In this document: piece after piece, positions 15,570 to 27,100 of the stretch | Layout: each line of letters starts with the position of its first letter | Numbering within the stretch: position 1 is the stretch's first letter | From: a virus | Virus record (IMG/VR): IMGVR_UViG_3300028769_000012 | Span: 1 to 51,867 of that record | Reading direction: 5' to 3' (one strand) | Length of the DNA: 51,867 nt | The notes under the pieces: model-generated | Seen by the model: the letters and a program-made list of their open reading frames with translations, nothing else | Told to the model about the DNA's origin: nothing | The model's database searches: none | Made by a program: the position numbers and the translations under genes

Positions 15570-15595
15570 TATTCCAAAAATTATTATTACTTTTG
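15570..15595 (+). promoter_or_regulatory. promoter of the lysin gene, TATTCCAAA-N9-TAnnTTTG type
   Basis: TATTCCAAA, 9 bases, then TACTTTTG, the same spacing and upstream 9-mer as at 2195-2220. It lies 25 bases before the lysin ATG and immediately after the strong terminator. Confidence 0.65.
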
Positions 15596-15620
15596 TGAGT
15601 TAAACTAAAACACTTTTATT

Positions 15621-16328
15621 ATGCCTAATGAATTAAACCAATTTGCAACATTCAAACCTATAGAAATAGCTAATGACTCTCGAGCACAAGAAGCTAGACA
15701 ATATTATCAAGATAATGGACTTGTTCCAGACAATCCTTTTATGACTAAATTTTTAGATCAAGCTACTACTACACAATCAATTCCTAATATCTCTACACCT
15801 AGTAAAGATACCGATATAGCTGCGTTATTAGTTAATAAATTAACTAAAGTTCCAATGTCTACTCCTGAAAAAGCATTAAATGATATTAATGTTAATGCTT
15901 CTGTTTTTACACCAAAAGTATCTGTTTCTCAAAAAGCTAAAGAAGCAATTAAATTCTTTATGGGTAAAGGTTATACTAAAGAAGTAGCTTCTGGTATTAC
16001 TGGTAATCTATATGCAGAATCAGGTTTAAATCATATGCGACCTCAAAATAATGGCGGTCCAGGATTTGGTTTAGCTCAATGAGAAGGACCAAGACAAGCG
16101 GATTTTAAACGCATTATGGGTAAAGATGTACATTCATCTACAGCACAAGATCAATTAGAGTTTATTAATTGAGAATTAAATAATACACAAAAGCATGCAA
16201 AAGCAGCTATATTACAAGCTAAATCTCCAGCAGAAGCAGCTTATGCATTTGCTAATAAATATGAACGTATGAAGAAATATAATAAAGAACGTGAATCTTA
16301 CGCTAATACTTTTTACACAACTAAATAA
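15621..16328 (+). CDS. phage tail lysozyme (endolysin or tail-associated muramidase), two TGA-Trp codons
   Basis: With TGA as Trp this is a 235-residue protein. Residues 1-100 are a Pro/Thr-rich linker without a signal peptide. Residues 105-232 are a phage tail lysozyme domain that cleaves the peptidoglycan glycan strand: AKEAIKFFMGKGYTKEVASG, then NLYAESGL with the probable catalytic Glu133, then GGPGFGLAQ-W-EGPRQ. Trp154 and Trp184 are encoded by TGA; the first is the conserved Trp of the AQW motif. Under the standard code the enzyme would be cut in the middle of its catalytic domain, so it should be active only once TGA is decoded. It is isolated by terminators on both sides and has its own promoter. 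Confidence 0.88.
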
Positions 16329-16334
16329 AACAAG

Positions 16335-16372
16335 AAAATCCCCTAGCCTTAACGGTTAGGGGATTTTTTTTT
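16335..16372. terminator. bidirectional terminator between convergent early and late units
   Basis: AAAATCCCCTAGCC (16335-16348) pairs with GGTTAGGGGATTTT (16354-16367; one G-T pair) around TTAAC, then a T-run to 16372. It follows the lysin stop by 6 bases and touches the stop codon of the convergent late gene, so it can serve both strands; the T-run is better on the + strand. Confidence 0.85.
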
Positions 16373-19300
16373 ACTTTCTATCAACAGTTGGTAAGATTTC
16401 CATCATATTTCAATTACCTCTTAAAAACGTAACTAAATCAGATTTACCTGCAAGTACACTCTTAAAATCGGTCATAGTATTAGTCATAATTGAAGCAAAA
16501 GCTGGTTCTCAACTTAATGCTCCAAATACACCACCAAATGGATCAAACTCCCCAAAACTCTTCATACCTACTTTAGTAGCTAGTTGTTCGTATTGAGACA
16601 TTTCTTTCATTGGTTTCATACCATCTTCTCCTTTAGACATTAATATATGTCCTAATCAAATCATCATCATAGCGATTAATAAATCATGTAACGCAACTTT
16701 AGCATTAGCTAATCTTTGAGGATCAGTATTCTTTAAATCACCAGTAGCAAGAGCTCTAATAGTTAAACCTAATGAATACATTAAACCTTCACTAGGAGAA
16801 CCAATTCAAGCATTAGCAGGAATAATAGGATCTTTAGAACCTAATTGATCTTTAGTTACTTCTTGCATTTCATAATTACCTTGTTCATCAATTACAGGTT
16901 TACCATTTTCATCAGTAGTCATTTTTTGATAATATAGAATTTTATTTCCATTATCATCAATTGTAAACTTTTGACCCATATAACCTCTAGGAGATTTTTG
17001 ATCAGGTTTACCAAAATAATATTTAACTTTAGATGGTCAGAATGTTAAGAATTGTCCAAAAATAATACCCATTGCAGTATGTTTAATCAAAGGTGACATA
17101 TCTTGATCATAAAATCCATAAGCCATATCAGAAAAATTCTTAATACTACCACGTTCTTTAGATGTGTATGCTGATGGAATATTATCTTTTTCAGTTAAAA
17201 GTTTTTCACCAAACGAAGAATTCTCACCATTAAACTCGTCAATTATAGTTAAATACAAACTACGTTGTTTATTGTATAATTCATCAGATGCATTATATTG
17301 ATATCCATTAGCTTCGCGATTTTTAAAATAATGAGCATATCTTTTATCTTTAGAAGGATCATATTGTAGTTGTCCTTCTGAATTTAAACTATGTGCATCA
17401 TAACAACCATCATGAATCATTTTTGCAAATAATAAGGATAGTCGATTTACATAATCTGGTGCAGTATTGAATCAATACATATTTTCACCCAAGAAGTTAA
17501 ATCCGAATTTATCAACTTTCTTTCTATCAACAATGTGATTTAAATCTTGATTAGCAAAACGCATTTCTAAGTTGATAGCTTCATTTAAGGCATATGTTTC
17601 TTTATTAGGATCTAATACTAATTTATAAGCTTTTGCAAGATGATCTCCATTAAAACTATCATCTCCATAAATTTTACTTCATGCATAAGATGTATTCTTA
17701 ACTGTTCCAACAAGTAACTCTTTAATTAATAATGCAGGTCTTAATGAAATTGCCATTAAACTCGATATTTTTTGTACCTTTTTAATAACAGCTAATGCTT
17801 CTGCACCTTCTTTATCAGCTACTAACGATTGACCATATACAGCAGTTTTCATTTGATTAAAGAAATCTTCAAGAGCTTCTGTAAGTTCTTTAGTCTTTCC
17901 TGAACTTCATCCGTGAAACTTCATTACTGTTAATGCAGAATGTATATTAGGAAGTACTGTATTAAAGTGTTTTTCTCTAATATTTTCAAAAGCATATTTT
18001 AAACCAATAACATCTAAGTTTACTTCAAAAGCATTTACTCCATATTTTTCAATTAAACTTAATCTATAATTGTCATTAGTATTTTTAAATTGATTATACA
18101 TACGTTTAAATCCATTAACTGATTCATAAGATTCAACACGTTGTTCTTCTGTAATATCTCTAGGATCTAATAAACCTTTAGTATCATCTCAGAATTTACC
18201 AACAGTTTTTCTAAAACCATCTGTAGTAATTGATTTTCATTTACTTAAACTCATTTTCTTAACAAGTGGAGCTTTAAATAAATCAGATCCAATAGATGTT
18301 CATTCACTAAAGTTTTCGTGCTTTTTAAATTCTTCTAATGTTTCAATATTGTATTTATTTATAGGACTATATTTAAACATATTGAATACTACTGTTTCTA
18401 AATAAGCTCTTTGAGGATTATCAAGATTAGATTTAAGATCTCATGGATTTTTAAATCTAAAATCATTATCAATAACACCATTATGTTGTTCAAAGAAAAC
18501 TTTGTGATATTGATCAGCATCTCCAATAATTATTTTTTGAAGAGTAGAACGACCTATTGCTTCATAGTATTTATTAGTTGCACTTACAATTGAAGCAGAT
18601 TCTTTATTAAATTCAGAAGCAATTTTGTTATGTGCAATGGTAATCATACCGTGTAAACGAGTCATAGCTTGTGATTGTAGAGCATCGGCAGTATTGAAAT
18701 GTTGACCTTGAAATAAACCTACAATCTTATTACCATTCTTATCATATTCTGGAGATGTTCCCATAACCATAGTTCTAATTCAATCAGTAGCATCACCAAT
18801 TCTAATTCCATATCTAGGAGTTGCATAATCAAATGTATCATTTAAATTAGTGTAATATGATACACCTAATGATACAAGATAGTATATATAATTCAAAGGG
18901 TCTGAGAAATCTTGAATTTCAGTTTGGTCTTTATTTTGAAGACTGTTTCCATATTTATCAAGAAGTTCATTTCTAAACTTTAAAAACCATTGTAATTTAT
19001 CATTAGCTGTAGACATTTCTTCATCATCTTGACGATATGAAGCAATTGTTGTTTTTAACGCAGAATTATCAATATTACCAGCTTTAGATAAAATTTCACC
19101 TCATATGGTTTTCATCATATCAGATGCTTTTAAATTTCCTGTTTTAAAATTGTTTTTAAAATCAGATTTAACTTTTACAATTTCATCACCTAATAAATTA
19201 AAATTATGAATAGCTTTATCAATTGGAATAAAATCCGCTTTATCACTGAATCAGTTATATACAGATACATTATTAATTGTTGAACCTTTTAAGTTATCAG

Positions 19301-21041
19301 TTAAAGCATTTAATACTGTCAAAGCTTTCATTATTTCAATATTAGCTGTACTTGCTGTAAGTATTCTACTATCATTAGCTAATGATTTATTAGGTTTAAA
19401 TTTACCTAAAATAGTATTACCTCTAGTAAATTCATTAACTTGATCTAAAGCATTAATAGTAATTGCAATAGCTTCTACACTTCGAGTATTAATGTTTCTA
19501 AATAATAATACACCAGCATGAGATAATTCAGGAATTGAATTTTCATCATTTACTATTTCCCATTCAGGTGTTAAATATTTATTAAGTACTCTTTGCATTT
19601 GAATTGGAGCTTCCTTACCATTAATAAGAATTCCATGTTCTTTATTTTTAGCAGCTTTAAATGACTTAACAAGGTCATTCATTTTACTATCTTTAGCATT
19701 AGTCCATTTTGTTACATAATCTTCAACTTTAGCTTGAAATCTTTCTTCCCAACCTAGTTTAGTTTTATCTTCTTCAATCCTTTCAGTATTTAAATTATTT
19801 ACAATATAAATCTTAGCTTGACCTTCTGAACGAGCAATAGCCTCTTTAACTAAATTTTCAACAGATTTACCTTTTGTTTTAGTTTTATAATCATAAGCAG
19901 GAAATGCAATCTTACAAGTATCAACAATTTCAGAATCTAAATCAGTAGTAGATAAATGATCCCTTTTGATTTTAGAAGGAATAAGAGTTCTTAAATCATT
20001 ACTCATATTACCTGAATTATATTCTAATCCTGATGATGAATTTGATCTGTCTGAAATTTCTTCTAATGTAATAGCGTTAGGATTTATTTCAATATTATTA
20101 CCTTTTTTAGGAACAATTAATTGTAGTATATTTAAAGAAGATTGAGCTGTATCAACATAACTATCTAACAACTGACGTTTTATTCCTAAAATATAATCAG
20201 TTTCTAATTTCTTAGATGAATCCCAATCAGAATATTTATTTCTTGAAACTTTAATTTCATATAAATTAGGAATTCCTTTATCATCAATTTCTAATACATG
20301 AATATTTCCATTCATATGATTAGCAGTACTGTTTACAGATTGACCTATTTTAATAATACTATTAGACGATTGCATTTTTCTACCTCAAACAATTAAATCA
20401 TTTTTAAGTGTAGCAATCGCTATTTTGTAATTGTCTAAATTAAATTCTTTTTTCTCAAAGTTAGACGTTCCATCTAATTTATCAAATTCTTTAGATGCAA
20501 ATTGATTATAATTATGAATCTCTTTCATAAGATTCTCTAAATACATATCAATATCTTTATCCTTATATAATTTACCAGCATCAGATAAAGCCAATCTTAC
20601 AAGATTAGAACCAATTTTACTCATTTCCATCATTCTATTATCAAGAGATAAATTTAAATTAACTCTTGCCATTAGAACAGCAGCAGATTCATTAGGATAT
20701 TTAACTTTTAATAAAGCTAATTGATTCTTTTTAAAATTTGCTTCAATAAATTCGGGGGAGAGTAATTTCTCTTCCCCGTTTATATTATGTGTAAGTTTTA
20801 TAAAACTATAAGGTGTTAATCCATCAGATACTTTAGGATCGATATTTGATTTTGCTGTATTATCTTCTAACACATTTAAAGTTAAGTCTTGTAAAGATTG
20901 GGTTAGTGTATCTTCAGATCTACTGTGTTTTACACCCACTTCTTTATCCAGATTGTTCTTAACAAAATCTGTTAGTTCTTTATCCGAATTAAAAGTTGCA
21001 TTAAATCCGTCTATATTTAAATAGTATTTACATTTATCCAT
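16371..21041 (-). CDS. giant late protein, 1556 aa, last gene of the late block, at least 16 TGA-Trp codons
   Basis: Reading TGA as Trp joins all fragments in one frame from ATG 21041 to TAA 16371; I checked the joins and found no in-frame TAA or TAG. TGA codons sit for example at 20385, 19251, 18441, 17907, 17037, 16656 and 16410. TGG predominates in the N-terminal third and TGA in the C-terminal third. The N-terminus (MDKCKYYLNIDGFNATF) resembles the start of the next late protein. The protein is mostly helical and Lys/Asn-rich. A hydrophobic helix (ALHDLLIAMMMIWLGHILM) and a glycine-rich segment lie near the C-terminus. No catalytic motif is recognised. Position next to the RNA polymerase genes suggests a virion protein delivered with the polymerase, or a polymerase subunit. 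Confidence 0.8.
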
Positions 21042-21052
21042 TTTATTTTATT

Positions 21053-24000
21053 TTAATAACTGCAATCTTGTATCAGTTGATCATTTTTTATTAATTGTTT
21101 TATCTTTCCTGATACATTAAACATTTCAAATGCGTTTGTAGTATCAATTAATCCATCTTCTGCACCTATTAATTTAGAACCAAACTGAGTCATTATACTA
21201 TCAATTGGTTGACCTAATAAATCTATTGAATCTTCTCATTTTAAATCAGCATCTAAATTTAATAAATCAGATATTGATTTTTTAATAGATTCATTAAATA
21301 CTTTCTCAGTAAATAATTCATCAGGTTTAATATTGCTTTTAACTGTCATTGTTAATAATTTAACAAAAGTTTCCTCTAATTTATCAGCATTTATATCTCC
21401 ATTATAACTCTTAGATATTTCTGAAAACATAGGATGATATTGTACTGAATTCACAATTCTATAATAAGAATCAGAATCATTACTTTTCATTGTAGCTAAT
21501 ACTAAATGTAGAATCTCGTGTAATGGTTCTTCCATTCCAGCTTTATCAACATTTACATAAACTCCACCTTCATAAACAAATGCCGCAGAATTATTTACAT
21601 CTAAATGTGTAAAGTCTTTTAAATCATCATTTGTAATAATATTGATCGGAACTCCGAATTTATTTTGAAGAACATCAATCATAGCGTTAACTATTTCAAC
21701 TGAATCAGATTTACTGTAAGCAGTAACATATGAACTCTTAGAAGGATTACTTTGAGTAACAACATCTTTAACTTTTTCAAAATTATCGGTTGCTCATTTT
21801 GGTAAAAACAATTGTTTTATATTAGTAGCATCTACTCCAATAAAAAATCGTTCTGCTTTAACATGATTTATTTTACTATCGTCTCCAACATTAGGAATAT
21901 TTGAATAATGATATGCAGAAACTAATAGTTTATCTCCAATCATTTTCTCAACAATAAAAGGTTTAGCGTTTCCTTCTACAAGTAAATAAGAACCTGGAAC
22001 TATATATTGAAATACTTTATCAAAACTTGTATTATCCAATGCAATTTTTACTGTATTAAAATCATCTTTTAATATACCTTTTTGTCCATTAATAGGATTA
22101 CCTTCATACATATAAAGTTTATCGGGAATTGAATTTCATTTATAGCGTTCAGCTAAAGACTCTTTATATTTCTGTGTAATATCTATATCAGATGATTCGT
22201 ATTTAGATTCAGATATAGGTCTACTATAAACATAACCTGTTTTACTTTGATAAACTTTAACTTCTTGACTATTAGTATTAGTTATATTAGGAGTGTTTCC
22301 AAGTTTAAATCTGTTTTTAATTATTCAACCTTGAGCAAAAGATTCATTTTGTGATTTATTACTCAATAATAAATATCTTGATAAATTTAAATCTGATGTA
22401 GCTACATCAATATAACGATTAACTCCTCCAAACTCAGATGATGTTTTAATATGATCATAAGCTGATTCAAGTACTTTTAATACATTACCAGTTGAAGTAT
22501 CATATATAAAATCATCTTTATTAATTGTAGATTGACTATTAATTTGCTCTATAGAAAATTCTGAATTTTTAAAAGCTCCATGATTATTTTTCTTTGGACT
22601 AAGAAATATTTCTTGCATGTTATCTAATATCTTACCATTTGAATCTGTTTTAAACACATCACTAATTGATTGTTTAACACTAACCTTTTCAGTAGCTGAT
22701 ATAACATGATCAATACTTGGAGAAGTTACATATTTAATACTATTTTCCATAACATATTTTACAGTATTGTTCTTAGTTAAATAATATACAATTTTCTTAT
22801 CTCCTGCATCAGATTGACTAGTACCATGAGCTAATACAATAGCATCAACAAGTTTATCATCTTCTTTAACAAGAACGTGTGCACCATTCATTACTCCAAA
22901 TTGTACAGGTTGTCAAGCATCATTATTTTCAATTTCTGAAATCGTATGACTTTTAAATGTATTTGTATCAACATCTGTTCCGATTGAAAAGTTTTTAATA
23001 TCACTTACTGGAACTTGTTCTCCATTAACAGTTAACATAGAACCATTTATTTCAGAAATTTCTCTATACGTTTTACTTCTTCCAACTTTTACTTTAACTC
23101 TACCAGATTTAATTAAATCAAGCATAGTACCTCACTTAACTTTACTAAATTTATTTATAGATAATTCAGATTCAGTTTTACTTGATTTGTATACAGGTTT
23201 AATTGTAGTATCATCAACTTTTCTAGAATATATATAATCTGATTTAAGTAATGATTTACGTGTTGTTAATCCATCCCCACCTGAAATTGTAGTAATAACT
23301 TTATTACCATCAGTATCTACTTTATAATCAAAAAAGATTTCATAAATAGTTTTATCTCCAAATTTAACTCCAATTAAATCACCTTGTCTAAGATTTTTAA
23401 TTAGAGTTTTTTCAGCAGGTTGATAATAATAATCACGATTTTCTTTTAATACTTTAGTTTCAAAGTTAGATTTTATAGTGTAAGCTGAATCTCTTGTATT
23501 TATTAAATCTGATACACCGTTAACATCTATAGTATTTTTATAAGATGCTTCATTATAAACAAATAATAATTTACTAAGTAATTTAGATTTATCTCCAAAT
23601 CCTGGATTAATTATATTATTTAATATCTCAGTTCTTTGTGCATCAGTACCAGTTCTAAGAGTTTCAGAGTTTTTAATGTAATTATCATTATCGTATAAAT
23701 TTAATGCCAACTCAGTTAAAGCCATTATCTTATTTTGTTCATCATAAGCATAATTTAGATTTAAAAATATATGACCTTTATGAAATTGAGTTTTTACGTT
23801 TTCATTTGCAATTCCAGCAATAACCATTTTAGAGGTCCATGATGGTTTAGGAATATTAAGTCCTTGCATTAATTTAATTACATTCTTATCTTTAATCAAC
23901 TCCGCAGGGCTGTAAAGCCCCACGGAATTTTCATTAATGTTTGTAAGTTCAATATTCTCAATTGAATCAAATTGTGGAAGCATTTCCATAATTGATTTAA

Positions 24001-24121
24001 GTTCATCCAAACTTCTACCTGATAATAATTTTTTAATTTCATTAATATCAGTAACAGGTTTTTCAACTGAACCTAAATTATATTTCTTACCTCCAACGTT
24101 AAGTATTATTTCACAACTCAT
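21053..24121 (-). CDS. large late protein with zinc-metallopeptidase motif, 1022 aa
   Basis: One frame from ATG 24121 (overlapping the upstream stop by a base) to TAA 21053, with TGA-Trp codons at 23132, 22913, 22325, 22136, 21794 and 21236. The first 500 residues have repeated beta-rich segments around KVGRSKTYREI and similar SH3/KOW-like stretches (for example LIKNLRQGDLIGVKFGDKTIY and GSYLLVEGNAKPFIVEK). Residues 868-872 are HEILH inside EEPLHEILHLVL, followed about 35 residues later by KLEETFVKLL. This is the HExxH plus downstream Glu pattern of gluzincin-type zinc peptidases. It could process the giant virion proteins encoded next to it, which is inference. Neighbours carry RNA polymerase and helicase domains. 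Confidence 0.78.
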
Positions 24122-27100
24122 TATTTATTACATTTAGTTTCTAATACACCATTTATAGATGTTAGACTATTTAAAATTTGTTTTTCTAAATTCTTTCTTT
24201 CCTCACTAGCAATTTCAGATTCATCTAAAGAGTCTAATAAAGTATAATATCTATTCTTAACAGAATCAACAATATCAACTGGATTTTCAATATCAGACAT
24301 ATCTTGAGATCTAGCTACAGATTTTTGTTCTAAATCTCTCTTTCCAAATATCTGTAAATATAATACATGTCTAAAATCTTTATCAGTTTTAATTCTATCC
24401 ATTAATTTTGGGATTAGATTTTTATCTAAGTCCATCATCCTTTGGAATTCTACGAATTTTCTTGAGAAAGTGTTAGGATTTTCCATATCTTGTGAGAAAA
24501 ATATAGTTGCTCTATTTCCACCAAATCGTCCTTCGTTGACTAAATGATTATACAAATATAGTAAATCTAAAGCTCTAATATTCTCAGAATTGTACTTATT
24601 TGATCCAGGATCAGTCTGAGATACTTTGATATTTAAATTATATTTATCATCACGATTTTCATTAAATAAATTGAGACCATGTTGAATCTTAGTCATTATT
24701 TTATGATTTGATTTATCATCATAGAATTTAATCTGACGTTGCATATTGAATATTTTATTGTTTCCAAACTTATAATCTTTTAAGAAGTTATTACTCTTAA
24801 ATTTAGATTTAAGTGAATTAATTAAATAATTCTCCATAATATATTTGTATTGTGCTAATCCAAATTCAGTTCCAAGATCAATAATTCTATAAGGAGTATT
24901 TAAAGATTCTTCTTTAGTATCAGGATCTGTACTTAATTTAATTTCAGAAGTACTAATCCTTTGTTTATCAGGATCGAGTATATTCATCTCTTTTATATTT
25001 AAGTATTTCATGATTTGAACAATGTCTAATTGTAAATTTAAATTTTTAAGCCATTCTTGTGATACATAATTATCATAAGCATCACCTGCTCCAGATAGTA
25101 CTTTTTCTCTAAGTTGTACAGAATTATCGATATTTGACATTGCTCTTGTTTGTTTAACAATATCTTTATGGTCTAATTCACCATTATCTCTACCTATATC
25201 AACTAAAGCATGAGTAAAATCAGTAACGAAAGCATATTTATTAATATCAGTTCTCATTGTTTTTTCACTATAATTAAATGATTTCAACATTCCATTAAAG
25301 TGAGGTAACTTATTTACAACATCTAATACATTGAATGTATATTTCAATAAATTATAATAACCTGTAACAGCTTCAAAATATCTTGGTTCTGTTGTAATAG
25401 GATGATCCATACTTTCGTAATAACGATTGATATCAACTCCACCAAATACAATTCCAGCTAATACAGCATCAGATAATCTTCCTTTAATATAACCTTCTGA
25501 TAAATGAGGTTTGTCAGTTTTAATTATTCTAACTAACTCAGGTAATAAAGTTTTATTAAATTCTTTAAGTATTAAAGTTTGTTCAGATGAAGATGCTTCA
25601 TTTCATTGTTTTTTAACATTATTTAAATCCGTTTTAACTTCTTCAAATATTGTATTTTGTTGAGATGTAACAACTGAATTAATTTTTCTAACAATATTAT
25701 ATATATCAATTTCAGAAGCTTTAATACCTTGATTAGCAGATAGTAATCCACCCAAAGTTTTAAGTTCTTTAGAATAGTTATAAATTTTAATAAACTCATC
25801 AAAATAAGCTTTATTAATTCCAGCTTTAGCAGGATTAAGTTTTCCTAATTGTGCATCAATTGATGAACTTTTACCAGATTTAAAGAAGTCTTCTTGTAAA
25901 GCAGCTTTAATTTTTAACGCATCATCACTAGTCATAAATTTACCAATAAGTGCTTCATCCATTCCTAATACTAACATATAAATATGCATTGAAGCAAAAT
26001 CTATACCAGCATTAATTTTAGCTAACATTAACTCTTTAGCATTATCAGTTGCAAGAGATAATAAAGCAGATATATTTAAAGCCGGATCATTTTCATCAAG
26101 AACTTTAGATAACTCTAATTTCTCTTCATCGTTAAATAAAGATCCATCTTTCTTAGTTAGATTAACTTCTTTAAGATTTTTATATACAATATCTTCTAAA
26201 GTTTTAGTTGCTTTTTCTGTTAAGTTTAATCCTCCAATCTTTTTAAGATTGTAGTTCTTACCTAAAATATGAAAGTTTCTACTAAAGAATTCATTATCTT
26301 CTGATGTTACTTCACCATTATAATAATTAGAATAATATGTAACTAAAGCAAAATAATCTTTAAGTCCTGTAGCAGCAGCTCCAATTACTTTTTTACCTAC
26401 AGCATTTTGTTCTTGTTGTAAGAATGTTGTATGACCATCATAATTACTTAAAGCATAAGAACCATCAATTTTCTTACCAATTTCTGTATACTTACCAAAT
26501 GAGATTGGAGAATAAGATGCAACTTGATTTCTAGGACTAGTACTTAATGCAATTAACTTATTAACTACAAAGTTTTTAAATCCATTTTCATTATTGTATT
26601 TATTATGTTTAGATAATTGTTTAATAAATTTATCAGCAATTAAATCATTTTCACTATCAATATATTTAATTTCAGGATGATCTTTCAAATAGTTATAAAT
26701 ATCAGCTCTTTCTTTTAATCTAAATGGATTCATGGTTGTAGGAATAACAAATGTTTCGCCTTCAAACTTTCCTCTAGTATATTCCTTTCCATTAGGTGCA
26801 GGAAGTCTTAAAGAATCTCTAACGTTATCATCAGATGAGAAATCAAAGAATGGTGATCATTTTTCAAAAGAACCATTTCTATAATCATACATCATCATAT
26901 AAACTTTATCAATATCAAAGTCAGAACCTTGTAACCATAATTGTCAGTGAGATACAAATGCATTATTCAAGTGTTCTTGAGTATATGCTACAGTATTCAT
27001 AGACATAAATGATTGATAAGCTTGTGCAGGAATACGAGCACTTAATGATAGATTAGACATTTTCCATGAATTAAACATAGTATTTTTCAAGTTAAACACA

